Assembly: GCA_904419525.1 (NCBI GenBank)
Contig: CAJFRT010000010.1
Location: forward strand, 43,470 to 107,469
Origin: Candidatus Gallimonas merdae
GTDB lineage: Bacteria > Bacillota > Clostridia > Christensenellales > Borkfalkiaceae
Length of the DNA: 64,000 bases
Direction: 5' to 3'
The notes beneath the pieces were generated by a model. That model saw only the letters and a program-made list of their open reading frames with translations. It was not told where the DNA came from and searched no databases. The first letter of the stretch is position 1. The number at the start of each line of letters is the position of its first letter. The translations under genes were made by a program, and so were the position numbers. Below, one piece after another: positions 22,857-32,400 of this stretch.

Positions 22857-25800
22857 CTACGAATTATCTTGCTGTATTCTGTCTTGAAGTTTTAATAAAG
22901 ATATTATTTCGGCAATATGCCTTTGCGTAAACCATACTTCTTCTCTGTCAAGCGGAACTTTAACGGGCGAATCGTCTTTAATTTGCTCATAACTTAAACT
23001 TCGTAGCTTGCTTTGAAAAGCGGAATACGCAGAACTATTTCGATAGGCTCTGAATTTCGCTGCACAATTCGGGCAAAGACACAAATGCATGGGTTCTAAT
23101 TCCTTGTCTGCATTACCTTTTTCATCTACCTGACAACATTCAATATTTGCAGAAGAGTGATGGCAAAGCTGGCAAGCGTAACGGCTTCGATTCCCCATTA
23201 AACGATATGCTTGCTGCAGGTAAGTTTTGACTGCCGAACTATTTTTGCTTACTCGTATAGAACGAACTTTTTCCGCATACAGAACAGGCTCTGCATATGC
23301 AAACATTTGCTCCGCATGGCGTTCAACGGACTCCCAATTTCTAACATCATCAATCGGAAAATCAAAAGACTCATTAGGCTCATCTTCATCGTTGTTCACT
23401 ACACCATTATCTAAAATATGAGTAAGCTGCTCCGGAGTAATACCAAAGCATTCTTTAAGCCACTGAATGCCATATGCCTCACGTCTTTCCACCGGTAATG
23501 AATTATAGTCTTTTAACGTTTGTTCAGCAAAGTCTCGTTCATCCTTTTTGAACTTCAAAATTTCATAGAGTTTCGAATCCATCTTGACTTCGCCATATAA
23601 TTGCCTATTCAAATCATATTTGGAGATTTCCATTGAGGACACAAGAGTATCATCGTTTGTAAAAAGCCATTTCCCATTCCATTGCTTTAAAAATTCGTTT
23701 GAATAATAGCTAAGATTGGTGCGCCATTTTTTTGAAAGTATGATTCGAATTGCTATGGAAATTTCATTATCTAAATTTTCTGTTATTCCTGTGATGGATA
23801 TATTGCCCTTTAAAATATGTTCATTTGCAAAAAGCATTTTAAGAATAATAGAAGATTTTATCTTCGCATCGGCTTCAGCCGCATTCTTTTCTATGTAATT
23901 TAGAATCTGTGCCAAATACGACAGTGTCCATCTCCACCGAAAGCTTCCTTCGCTATGCCAAGTTGGATGCCTTCCCGGTTTCCCGTTATCGTATTCGCCG
24001 CTTATGATATCGGCCCCTTCGATTATATTATCGCGAACAGACAATTGCTTTAAATCATCATAGCTGATTTCATTAGCGTTATAGAACTGATCGTCAATGT
24101 AGTGATACTCGACAATATTACGAAAATATTCCTGAAGATCAATACCGTCTTTATTTTTAACAAAATAAATCCTTTCCTTATACGGGTTGCGCCACACATC
24201 TTCTTCAGAATAGCTTTTTAACAGCAAATTTGCATGTAAAATATTTGTCAATTCATTTTGATAATCGGGATGCTGTAAATATTTTAAAATCAACCTGATA
24301 TCCTTAATATGCTGTTCGTTTGTAACATGATAGCCAGTTTCAAAACGCTGTTTTATGTCCTTGATCCAAATATCATATTCCTTGGGCTTTTCAAGGTGAA
24401 GAACATCCTCAAAGAATTCTTTACAAGAAGAATAAATCACAGGATCGACGAATAACAGCTTGTCATCATTGCTTTGCTCATATCCCTCAAACGGAATAAA
24501 GACATTTTGCAAATACTTACCAGCATTTTTTCTAAAAGGCTCAACAAAGCGACCGGTATTCGTCAACACTATTTTTGCTGTCAACATTGCGCCGCCTCTG
24601 GCTTGATTAAATTGTCCCGGAACAGAAGACAAAAATGAATAGAATCGAGTAAGCCACGCAGTATCTTCCTTTTTAGAGGGTAAAAAGTCAGGATTTTGTT
24701 CTATTAACCGTGCTAAGTTATCAGGCGAAATTTGGCTTATCTTAAGCTTCTGATTTAAATACCCATATAATGCTTGATATGCTTGGCTATTATCCGTGAT
24801 TTCTTCGGGGAGCCAATGCACACTCTCATGTTCCCCTAATAATTCCGTTAAAGTATCGTCATCGAAGATTTCCGCCAATTCACGACTGCGAAGAAGACGC
24901 GCATGACTTGCATTCGTAAAGCCGCCTTGTTTGCAAGGCAATATCTGTTGCTGCTTAAAAAGTTCAATTGTTTTGTCATATAACGAAGCCATTAAATTAT
25001 TTGAACTTCGGATTACATTAAACCAATTTATCTCATTATAAAAATTCTTTTCTTCTATCGGCAAGACATTGAGAAGGCTTAAATTTAACTTGCCCATCTC
25101 CTTCAATTCAAGAACGCTGTCATAAAGAAGTTCTGCTGTCTTTGCTGCCAAACCAATATTTTCAGGTTCATCTGCAGGAATCTCACTTCTGCTTGGCGTC
25201 GTGCGGTATGGTCCTTGAACAATAAAATTCAACTTGCTTTCCGTTCCGGTGGGAAAATAAACAAAAATGTGCTTTTCCGTTGTAGAGACAAATTGCCATT
25301 CCCTATTCTTTTCAACATAGGAGAATGCAATATCGACTGAACGATTGGATTGCTCTTCATCCAATTTCCGAGAAAAAACGATGTAAGAGATTTCTCGCAT
25401 GTCTTTTTGAGTATCTTTAGCCTCATGCCCTTCAGACAATGTTTTTATACAACAACAATGATCGTTTATTTTCTTTTTGTCGAGCATATAACTGCCGGCT
25501 TTGTTCTCGTCGCACAAATTGATCTCATATTCTATTACTTCAATGTTCTTCATAAACAGAAGAGTAGTTTCGCTAAAGTTCTCTAATTTTTCTTTGATTC
25601 TAGAGCGCAACTCTTCAATTTTTTTGAAGCCCAAAAATGACTTATCTACGGCAAAAGGGAAGACAAATTTTGTTGTATAAACTCTTCCAAGATCAACGAT
25701 AGGAATATCGACAGGCTTGTAAAAATCCTGTATTTCAAAGCCAAATGATCCCGCACTCACGATATTCTTTACGCGATAATTATTCGGATTGCTAAAAAAC

Positions 25801-26126
25801 TGGACACGTTCGCAAATACTGAATACCGATTTAAAGCCAACACCAAATTCTCCGATTTGATTTAAGTCGTTCACTTTGTCGGATAATCCAATATCAAAGA
25901 GGCTTTGAACATTGCTTTCTGTAAATGGCTTTCCATCATGAAAAACTTCGAGGCGATCTTCATATAAAACAAATTTTACTACCTGAGCTTGCGCGTCTTC
26001 CGCATTTTGAAGAAGCTCATAAACAAAATGTACTTTATCTTTATAGAGCTGTATGATGCGCTCCAAAGACCTCCGTAACATCCCTTCACGATCTTGATGT
26101 TCTTTTATAAATGCCGCGTTTATCAT
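22857..26126 (-). CDS. Sacsin-type GHKL ATPase with C-terminal zinc-finger domain
   Basis: This 1089-residue protein has the Hsp90-like ATP fold at its N-terminus: FVYELLQNAEDAQ (Asn41, Glu43, Asp44), a reduced Asp-Gly motif VFHDGKPF, and GEFGVGFKSVF (~92-102). The large middle part has no motif I recognise. Residues ~983-1027 form a treble-clef-like finger with CxxC, CC, and CLCPNC, resembling an HNH fold that lost its catalytic His. Sacsin-N ATPases are frequent in prokaryotic conflict systems. It lies 10 nt after the helicase gene in one operon, inside an AT-rich island. A defence role is inference; the enzyme output is unknown. Confidence 0.8.
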   Translation of the reverse strand: MINAAFIKEHQDREGMLRRSLERIIQLYKDKVHFVYELLQNAEDAQAQVVKFVLYEDRLEVFHDGKPFTESNVQSLFDIGLSDKVNDLNQIGEFGVGFKSVFSICERVQFFSNPNNYRVKNIVSAGSFGFEIQDFYKPVDIPIVDLGRVYTTKFVFPFAVDKSFLGFKKIEELRSRIKEKLENFSETTLLFMKNIEVIEYEINLCDENKAGSYMLDKKKINDHCCCIKTLSEGHEAKDTQKDMREISYIVFSRKLDEEQSNRSVDIAFSYVEKNREWQFVSTTEKHIFVYFPTGTESKLNFIVQGPYRTTPSRSEIPADEPENIGLAAKTAELLYDSVLELKEMGKLNLSLLNVLPIEEKNFYNEINWFNVIRSSNNLMASLYDKTIELFKQQQILPCKQGGFTNASHARLLRSRELAEIFDDDTLTELLGEHESVHWLPEEITDNSQAYQALYGYLNQKLKISQISPDNLARLIEQNPDFLPSKKEDTAWLTRFYSFLSSVPGQFNQARGGAMLTAKIVLTNTGRFVEPFRKNAGKYLQNVFIPFEGYEQSNDDKLLFVDPVIYSSCKEFFEDVLHLEKPKEYDIWIKDIKQRFETGYHVTNEQHIKDIRLILKYLQHPDYQNELTNILHANLLLKSYSEEDVWRNPYKERIYFVKNKDGIDLQEYFRNIVEYHYIDDQFYNANEISYDDLKQLSVRDNIIEGADIISGEYDNGKPGRHPTWHSEGSFRWRWTLSYLAQILNYIEKNAAEADAKIKSSIILKMLFANEHILKGNISITGITENLDNEISIAIRIILSKKWRTNLSYYSNEFLKQWNGKWLFTNDDTLVSSMEISKYDLNRQLYGEVKMDSKLYEILKFKKDERDFAEQTLKDYNSLPVERREAYGIQWLKECFGITPEQLTHILDNGVVNNDEDEPNESFDFPIDDVRNWESVERHAEQMFAYAEPVLYAEKVRSIRVSKNSSAVKTYLQQAYRLMGNRSRYACQLCHHSSANIECCQVDEKGNADKELEPMHLCLCPNCAAKFRAYRNSSAYSAFQSKLRSLSYEQIKDDSPVKVPLDREEVWFTQRHIAEIISLLKLQDRIQQDNS

Positions 26127-26136
26127 TTTTCTTCCC

Positions 26137-29100
26137 TCATTCGATTATAATAATTCCATTCGCAATAATTGTTGCTTGAATATCTGCCAGCATTTCTTTA
26201 TGCCGCAGTTCTTCAATCTGTTTGTTCTGTCTTCCTTGCTCCGCTTCCAGTTGTGATTGATACATTCGCCGCAGCGATTCATCGGTAGCATCTCCGATCC
26301 GTTGCTCAATAGAACGTAATTTCACGTTAAAGCCAGCCTGTAAACTATTGATGTGCAAGTTCGTGATCTCTTTCACATCTTTCTGATATTGTGCTTTTTC
26401 CGATTTCCACATTGCGATATGGCACTCTTCCAAACTACTCCAAACGTCACCCATATCTGGCATGTCAGTTTTCTCGATAGAGGTAGCCAACATGACAAGT
26501 TCATTCCATTCCTCTAATACAGCGCTGCTTTCACACACAACTTGCAATTTCGTTTTCGGGTTGCCGCCCAAATAACTCCACTGATATACCGAAAAAGGGT
26601 AATTCCCGCGAGGGATATGATCGCTCTTGGTGCTCAGTGCAACATAAATTGGTTTACTGCTCCTAAAGAAGCGTGCAGCCTGTTTGACAAGCGGATGCAC
26701 GGTCGTGATGAACTGTATGTTTTGATTTTGGCTAGCCGCATCTTGTTCAAATGTCACTGATAAAGTAGGGCTGTTTCCCTTCAAATACCTATCCCATTGC
26801 ATTTTTACTATGGACTTAGGACCTTTTAATTGGAGAAAATCTTCCCTAATCGTCGCACGCGCAGTTACCGAGAGCCGCAGTGTTTTAACCTCTCCGCCGC
26901 CAAGAAAATAAGCGCCTTCACCAAGTCGCGCATTAAGATATTTCTCCGTCAACAATTGTAGTTGAGGGGGAGTCAACCACGGGCTTTCTGCATTTTGAAT
27001 TTGATCGGATGTAGCCAAAGAAGTTAAATCAAATCCGAACAAACCTTTTTCTTCTTCTTCCAAACGCTCTAATTCCTGTACCCTCAATACCTCATTATCA
27101 GCAATTTGCTCTAACTTTTTACGGCGTTCTTCATCTGTTAAACGAACGTCCATAGCAATTTTTTCAATTCCGGAGCCAATCTCTCCGAGAATTTCTTCAC
27201 AATCGCCGATGCTCCTTTCAAAAACGCCTATCCGTATCAAACAGCGATTATAGATATCCGCGTCCACAGTATCTGCCGTGATAACATTATAGATCTGAAC
27301 GACTTCGCTTTGTTGTCCGCGCCTGTCGATACGACCGATTCTCTGTTCTATCCGCATAGGATTCCAAGGTAAGTCATAATTGATCATCATATTACAAAAC
27401 TGATAATCAAGGCCCTCCGATCCAACTTCGGTAAACAAAAGAATATCCAAAGCGTCACTATTCTGTTTATCTAACTTGAACCTTTCGCGCAACTCACAAC
27501 GTAGGGTATCTTTTACGCTTCCGTCTATTTGAGCAACTCGCAGACCTTCTATTTCCAACTTCTTTTTTACATAAGCGAGCGTGTGTTTGAACGTACTGAA
27601 AAGAATGATTTTATTATTCTCTTCTTTCTGTTTTTGCAAAATTACATCAAGGACACTTTCAAATTTAGGATCTTTTTCCGGTAGATTATCGGCCAAGACA
27701 AGAACACTTTGAGCCATTGTTTGCAAGCCTTCAAGCAGAGCGCTATCTAGAGAAATCTGTTCGATATCAATTTCAGGATCATCCGTCAACTGTGCAAATC
27801 GCCTGTTCAACAAATCACGCACAAAGGGCGCCAACCCAAAGATACAGCTTGCCGCTTGCCGCCGAAGCGTGCTGATCATAAATGGAACCATGCGTGCATC
27901 ATGCAAGATGGTTAATGCTGTACGTTCAAAATCCAAAAGTGCATTGTACAATTTTTCTTGTTCATGCGTAAAAGACGTTTCAAGGGTATATGACCGACGC
28001 ACGCAAAAGTCCTGAATATCTTTTCTGCGTGTGCGATTCATCATATTAGCAAAGCTATGCAGATGTTCAATTTTATTTATCAGCCTTACACGTTCCTCTC
28101 TCGATAAAGGGTGCCCCGAAAGTTCTTGTATTGCGTCTTGGAAAATCGAACTTTTTGTTATTACATTCTCGCCCCATTGAGTAATATGTACTTGATTTAA
28201 TGTTTGCAGTGCTTCCTGCTGCCATCCGTCCTTTTGCGAACGTAACAGTTGAATACTTTTTGTAACGAAAGCATTCGGTCTTGACATGACTGAAAATGTA
28301 TTCTTATCCATGACCACGTCCGGGCGTAATACATTTAAAAGCGTATAAAGGTCGTCATCGCTGTTTTGCAGCGGGGTTGCGGTCAACATGACAACCGCGT
28401 CCGCTCTGTCGCAAAAATACTTTACGCATTTATACGCAAAGGCTTTTTCTTTTTCCATACTTCCGTTACGGATATGATGGGCCTCATCGACAATAACAAG
28501 ATCAAAATGAGGCTCAGGATCAAGCTGTTTTAATCCAACGGACAATCTTTTTCCTTGTTCCCCTAGGAATGCTACTGAATCCAAAATTGAATAAGGAATA
28601 ATCACCTTCCCATAGCGCGAAGGCCATTCTCCATCTTCCTGTGCCCGTGCAAGTATATGACGGAGGTCGTCACCCTTCAGTGGAATAAATTCCTCATCGA
28701 AGCGCTTCATTTCAAGTTCCCATTTTCGCTCTGTCACCAATGGCTTGGGGCAAATAATAAGAACTCTTTCAAGCTCATTTCGCGCTTCAAGCTCCTTAAT
28801 GATAAGTCCGGCTTCTATCGTTTTTCCAACGCCAACACTATCAGCAATTAAAATGCGAGGTTTATCTGATTTTATCAATTTTAACGCCGGGCGAAATTGA
28901 TAAGGTACAAAATCAATCCTTGCAGCATTGAGCGAATACAGATTTGATGAGGAAGGATTATTTACCTGATGCGCGGAAAGATAACACTTAAATGTTTCAT
29001 TATCTATCCAATCAAGCGCCTCTTCCGCTTTAAGCAACGCAATTTGCCCGGAATAAAACGTCCGTATAGAACCATCTACAAATACTTCATATCGCGTAGT

Positions 29101-29703
29101 ATCACCGATATGTTTTATTTTAACAACAATCCCTTTTTTACTCGGTTCTGAAACCAAATAGACAATATCTTGTTCTTTGATGTCTGAAGAAGTATTAGAT
29201 TGAACAGGAAGTAACCGATCATTTTTCGGATTTGAAGTATCGCTTAAATTTGTTTTTTCAATGGATGATATGAGTTTTTCAATATCATCTGACATCTTCC
29301 TATCGCAATTAAATTGCTGAAAAAATTTAAGAATGATTTGTAAATCATGGATGATCGTATCTTTCCCCGGCAGAGCTCCGCTACAATGCGCCCAATTATT
29401 GCGCACAATTTGCATTGCCTTAATGCACTCACGTTCGCTATTGGGAAGATAGGCAAATTCGCGCATTGCATACCAATTTTTATCTGCGATACGCAAAAGT
29501 GCGGCAAGGTCAAGTCCTTCCAATGTATTGATATTTTTTGAGGAAACAATTTCAAGCTGCCCGATATTTAGTTTATCTAAAACACAATCGTTCCACCAAT
29601 CTTGTGTTATATGGGGAAGCATTTTTTTCAGCCATACGGCAAGCATATTTGTTGCTGTATGCAATAGTGCATTGAGTTCGCCAATAATTAATTTTTCATC
29701 CAT
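26137..29703 (-). CDS. HEPN (Swt1-like)-SNF2 helicase fusion, candidate defence protein
   Basis: The 1188 residues begin with an all-helical domain ending in IVRNNWAHCSG, where Arg101-x4-His106 is the RNxxxH motif of HEPN domains (Swt1-like). A small beta domain (~175-225, VVKIKHIGDTTRYEVFVDG) resembles an SH3/Tudor fold. The SNF2 ATPase follows: Walker A DSVGVGKTIEAGL (~288-300), DEAH at 406-409, LTATPLQN, then the second RecA lobe with GSEGLDYQFCNMMINYDLPW and the arginine finger RIGRIDRRGQQ. The C-terminal ~300 residues include coiled coil. It is the first gene of the operon with the sacsin ATPase. It probably translocates on DNA and the HEPN part may act as an RNase or in assembly (inference). 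Confidence 0.85.
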   Translation of the reverse strand: MDEKLIIGELNALLHTATNMLAVWLKKMLPHITQDWWNDCVLDKLNIGQLEIVSSKNINTLEGLDLAALLRIADKNWYAMREFAYLPNSERECIKAMQIVRNNWAHCSGALPGKDTIIHDLQIILKFFQQFNCDRKMSDDIEKLISSIEKTNLSDTSNPKNDRLLPVQSNTSSDIKEQDIVYLVSEPSKKGIVVKIKHIGDTTRYEVFVDGSIRTFYSGQIALLKAEEALDWIDNETFKCYLSAHQVNNPSSSNLYSLNAARIDFVPYQFRPALKLIKSDKPRILIADSVGVGKTIEAGLIIKELEARNELERVLIICPKPLVTERKWELEMKRFDEEFIPLKGDDLRHILARAQEDGEWPSRYGKVIIPYSILDSVAFLGEQGKRLSVGLKQLDPEPHFDLVIVDEAHHIRNGSMEKEKAFAYKCVKYFCDRADAVVMLTATPLQNSDDDLYTLLNVLRPDVVMDKNTFSVMSRPNAFVTKSIQLLRSQKDGWQQEALQTLNQVHITQWGENVITKSSIFQDAIQELSGHPLSREERVRLINKIEHLHSFANMMNRTRRKDIQDFCVRRSYTLETSFTHEQEKLYNALLDFERTALTILHDARMVPFMISTLRRQAASCIFGLAPFVRDLLNRRFAQLTDDPEIDIEQISLDSALLEGLQTMAQSVLVLADNLPEKDPKFESVLDVILQKQKEENNKIILFSTFKHTLAYVKKKLEIEGLRVAQIDGSVKDTLRCELRERFKLDKQNSDALDILLFTEVGSEGLDYQFCNMMINYDLPWNPMRIEQRIGRIDRRGQQSEVVQIYNVITADTVDADIYNRCLIRIGVFERSIGDCEEILGEIGSGIEKIAMDVRLTDEERRKKLEQIADNEVLRVQELERLEEEEKGLFGFDLTSLATSDQIQNAESPWLTPPQLQLLTEKYLNARLGEGAYFLGGGEVKTLRLSVTARATIREDFLQLKGPKSIVKMQWDRYLKGNSPTLSVTFEQDAASQNQNIQFITTVHPLVKQAARFFRSSKPIYVALSTKSDHIPRGNYPFSVYQWSYLGGNPKTKLQVVCESSAVLEEWNELVMLATSIEKTDMPDMGDVWSSLEECHIAMWKSEKAQYQKDVKEITNLHINSLQAGFNVKLRSIEQRIGDATDESLRRMYQSQLEAEQGRQNKQIEELRHKEMLADIQATIIANGIIIIE

Positions 29704-29732
29704 ATTTGTTTGCTCCGATGACTTATAAAAAT

Positions 29733-29761
29733 ATTATAGCATATTTAACTTTCAATGTAAA
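29733..29761 (-). promoter_or_regulatory. Promoter of the defence operon
   Basis: TTTACA (29756-29761), 17 bp and TATAAT (29733-29738) on the minus strand, 29 bp before the helicase start codon. Confidence 0.75.
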
Positions 29762-30067
29762 GATGGCAATGGATTTTTTGATTAGCTTTCTCAAATGGCA
29801 GTAAGGCGTGCGCTTGGCTATATACAAGTCGGCGGCTCCGCTGACGGCGCGGCTGACGCCGCGCCGTCACCCGCTCGCTGCGCTCGCGGGCGCCGAAGCC
29901 AAGCGCACGCCCCAACGGGCAAACAAACCGAAAACCGTACAGAAAGCGCGGCGAAGGCGCGGCATCGCCGCTGAACCGCTCGGCGATTGCCGCGCGCATC
30001 TTTCGCCGCGCACGGCTTTCTTCCATCGGTTTTACCGTTGCTGTTTTGTATCGTTATAAGCGGCGCG
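29762..30067. other. GC-rich spacer with palindromes downstream of Rep
   Basis: This stretch contrasts sharply with the AT-rich defence genes. It holds GACGGCGCGGC-TGAC-GCCGCGCCGTC (29843-29868, 11-bp perfect arms) and directly after it CCCGC...GCGGG around GCTCGCTGCGCTCGC. The open frames seen in it on both strands have no RBS and unnatural composition. It could be a replication or transfer origin of the Rep element, or simply a strong terminator. Confidence 0.45.
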
Positions 30068-31059
30068 CTATGTAACTTTCGGCAGCAGTTTTATTACCTC
30101 GGGGCTTACCTGTCCGATATATTCGCCATCCACCCAGCAGCCGAAGCTGTCGAAGAGGAGTATTTTCCTGTCCTCTAAGCCGTAGGGGCAGACGATGTCC
30201 TCGTCCATAATATCCGTCACAAAGTATTGATACAGTCCTCTGGAATAGATGAGCTTTCCTCCTGATTTTTCTATGTATTTTACGAGATACTGTACCGCCT
30301 GCGGCATTTCGGATACATGGTTAATGGGACGGAACTCATTCCGTCCAAATCGTTTGGCAAAAAACGTATTCTGTTGTACTGTCTGCATTCTCCTTTTGCG
30401 GGTATCGAAGTCGCGCAGTATCTCCATTTCGCCCGAAAGAGTGCCTTCGGGGATATAGAACAGACCGTGGAAGTGCAAACGATTTGTTTCCCCGCCGCGC
30501 TCCCATGCGCCGATATACAGCCAGCCTTTACGGCTGGAAAAGTGGTACAGGGATTTAACAGCTTTTTTGCAAATTCTTCCTCAGTCATCTTGTCATCGGA
30601 ATAGGTAAAAGTCACGAAATAGTTGAAACGCTGGTGGTTTATCTTTCTCCAAAGCCTTGTGCGGCGGCAAATCATATTGCGGTGCTTTCTCTCAAAGTTT
30701 TGCTCCACGAAGGCGCGGCAAGAAGGACCGTCCTTGAAATAGGGCAGCATTTCCTTGACGATATGTGATTTTTGCTCCCGCTTCTTCATGCCGAAAGTCT
30801 GTTGATACAATTCATCGAACAGCTCTTTGCGCGTCATCTGTCTTACGGCAGGCGGCGCGCTTTTTTCGTGGACGTCGGCGGAATTTTTTCCCACGGCAGC
30901 GGCTTCCTCTTCGGACGCGGCGACTTCTTCTGATGGCTCCTCAACTTCAATGACTTCCTCATAACGAGGGCGACGATTCTTTGCCCTCGGGTTCGGCTCA
31001 TACGGGATGCCGATATAGTGGCTCCCGTCCGAATAAACTTTTACTTGGCTATACGGCAT
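30068..31059 (-). pseudogene. Second HUH Rep gene, in two frames (frameshift at A AAA AAG)
   Basis: ATG at 31059, after GGAGGAAAAC, opens MPYSQVKVYSDGSHYIGIPY and runs to FVTFTYSDDKMTEEEFAKK. The homologous reading then moves to the -1 frame (KAVKSLYHFSSRKGW...NRLHFHGLFYIPEG) with the HUH motif LHFHG and Tyr motif YLVKYIEK, ending at 30068. The total is about 330 residues. The shift occurs at AAAAAAG (30562-30568). A CCAGCC/GGCTGG hairpin lies 24 nt downstream. It may be a broken gene or a programmed -1 frameshift. It is last in an operon with two small genes. Confidence 0.75.
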
Positions 31060-31219
31060 CGTTTTCCTCCTTCTGTTTGGTGATGTAGTCGTTGACCCGC
31101 ATCGCCAGCGACGATGCAAACAGGTTGTATTCCTCCTCGGTCATGCGGTCGATGTCCGGCTCTCCGACGGCATAGATCTTGATCCCCAGCGGATTATCTT
31201 TGACTTCGATCTCCTTCAT
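31049..31219 (-). CDS. Small protein of 56 aa between HTH gene and Rep
   Basis: MKEIEVKDNPLGIKIYAVGE begins at 31219, in a TGATG overlap with the stop of the upstream HTH gene, and the frame closes at 31049, overlapping the Rep start by 11 nt. The Rep SD GGAGGAAAAC lies in its last codons, so the three genes are translationally coupled. It is acidic and helical (DIDRMTEEEYNLFASSLAMR), with no membrane segment. The family is unknown. A copy-control or Rep-accessory role is inference. Confidence 0.65.
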   Translation of the reverse strand: MKEIEVKDNPLGIKIYAVGEPDIDRMTEEEYNLFASSLAMRVNDYITKQKEENDAV

Positions 31220-31524
31220 CAACTCACCTTCCGTTCATTGAGTTTGCTCTGCAAAAACAGCAAGAGCTTTTTATTTTTCTGCCTGATATACTCGGTGCTG
31301 TAATTGAGATCTTCCGCCGTTGCTTCCTGCGTCAGCCCCTTGACATATAGTTCATAGTAAATGTAGTACAAATCGAGCGGCGCGGTGCTGACGATAGCAG
31401 CATACTTCTCGGCAAGTTCTTTTACCGTATGCGGGAGGGTATCGAAGGCAGCCGAAAAGCGCGCCTTGTTCATATAGTACAGGCGTATCGTTTTTAATTG
31501 CTGTCTTATTTCGTTGAGCGTCAT
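31219..31524 (-). CDS. Small HTH protein (sigma-70 region 4-like)
   Basis: This 101-residue protein has a helical N-terminus (MTLNEIRQQLKTIRLYYMNK) and a C-terminal helix-turn-helix, YVKGLTQEATAEDLNYSTEY followed by IRQKNKKLLLFLQSKL, like a sigma region 4. A truncated relative lies at 37032-37211 (shared IRY/LYY..KA.F, LAEKY and DLYxIYxxL). It is the first gene of the Rep operon and probably regulates the element. Confidence 0.7.
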   Translation of the reverse strand: MTLNEIRQQLKTIRLYYMNKARFSAAFDTLPHTVKELAEKYAAIVSTAPLDLYYIYYELYVKGLTQEATAEDLNYSTEYIRQKNKKLLLFLQSKLNERKVS

Positions 31525-32170
31525 AGCGGTCTCCTCCCGTTGTGCGCATATCTTAAACCTTAAACTCGCAAGGTTTTTGCAACTTTACAAAATTTCTTTG
31601 AGAAAATTTACTTTCGGCGATAGCATATCAGCCAAACCTGCAACTTTCTTTCAGGTTTGAAAAATTTCCTTCTACTACCACAAGGACAAAAAGTTTGAAA
31701 AGGTGACGGGTAAGCCGTAAATTTTCACAAACTTTTTCCACGGATAGTAAACCACCCAAATACGACACTTTTTGACGTATTTGAAAAAGTTTTCTCGTAA
31801 AGTTTACAGGCAAACATAGACAAAACCTGTCCCTAATTCCGAAGTTTTTTTATCTTACAGGTGAAAGGTGCAGGTTTTCTTCACCTTTTCCAAATTTCCC
31901 CGAAAAAACAAAAAAAGACCGTGACCGCAGACAAAGGACAGACGATCTCTCGTCTATCTTGCCTGACAGTCACGGTCACCCGGATATTTCGTCAATTTTT
32001 CGGTTTGGGTCTATGCCCGACTACTCCCGCTGGTTTTTTCCCACAGTCAGAATACATTCCTCCGTGATGTGAAGCCGAACCTCGGCTTGTTTGTGCTTTT
32101 ATTCTACCACATTCCCATTCGTTTTTCAACAAAAGCTGCCGTGAATAAACCCCAACAAAACCGCAACTCA
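31525..32170. other. AT-rich non-coding leader with hairpins
   Basis: No convincing gene is present. It contains AAAAAGTTTG...CAAACTTTTT arms around 31687-31738, AAATACG...CGTATTT around 31756-31782, an AGGTGAA...TTCACCT hairpin with the core AGGTGCAGGTTTTC at about 31858-31888, and a long stem GACCGTGAC...GTCACGGTC enclosing AGACGA/TCGTCT at about 31917-31979. The AGGTGCAGGTTTTC core recurs at 37586 ahead of the related HTH gene, so it may be an element-specific leader or origin. Confidence 0.45.
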
Positions 32171-32223
32171 GGTCACCAAAACCGAAACAAACCGCGCATT
32201 TCGTTACCTTTTCGGGACATTTT

Positions 32224-32400
32224 CGTACCTTTCGGCTTTGGTAGGGTGGGAGAGCGGCTTGGTCTGTCAAAGGCGCGCAGCAATTTTTAGATAACAAAAA
32301 GCAGACTTATCCGCACAAAATTCCTGCGCGTCCCTGTGCGGGCAGACCTTTGACAGACTGCGCCTTGCTCTCCCTGTTTTGGGGTGCGCCGAAAGGTACG
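32224..32400. repeat. Long imperfect inverted repeat upstream of serine recombinase
   Basis: CGTACCTTTCGGC...GGGAGAGC...TCTGTCAAAGG (32224-32273) is mirrored by CCTTTGACAGA...GCTCTCCC...GCCGAAAGGTACG (32347-32400). The loop continues the pairing with CGCGCAG-c-AATTTT / AAAATT-c-CTGCGCG. Weaker mirror symmetry (CGGGACA, AAAACC) extends outwards to about 32170 and 32440. It is non-coding and could be attP, a transfer origin or a single-strand origin. Confidence 0.6.

Noticed and set aside
29745..30059. Overlapping frames on both strands in the GC-rich spacer
   Set aside because: They are Arg/Ala-rich, without RBS, and fully explained by the palindromes.
31628..31813. 61-codon frame upstream of the Rep operon
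   Set aside because: No RBS, and it lies across inverted repeats in a non-coding leader.
31560..31830. Possible CRISPR-like or iteron repeats (AAAGTTT and TTTGAAAA words)
   Set aside because: The words are short, irregularly spaced and partly inverted. There are no uniform repeats with spacers and no cas genes.
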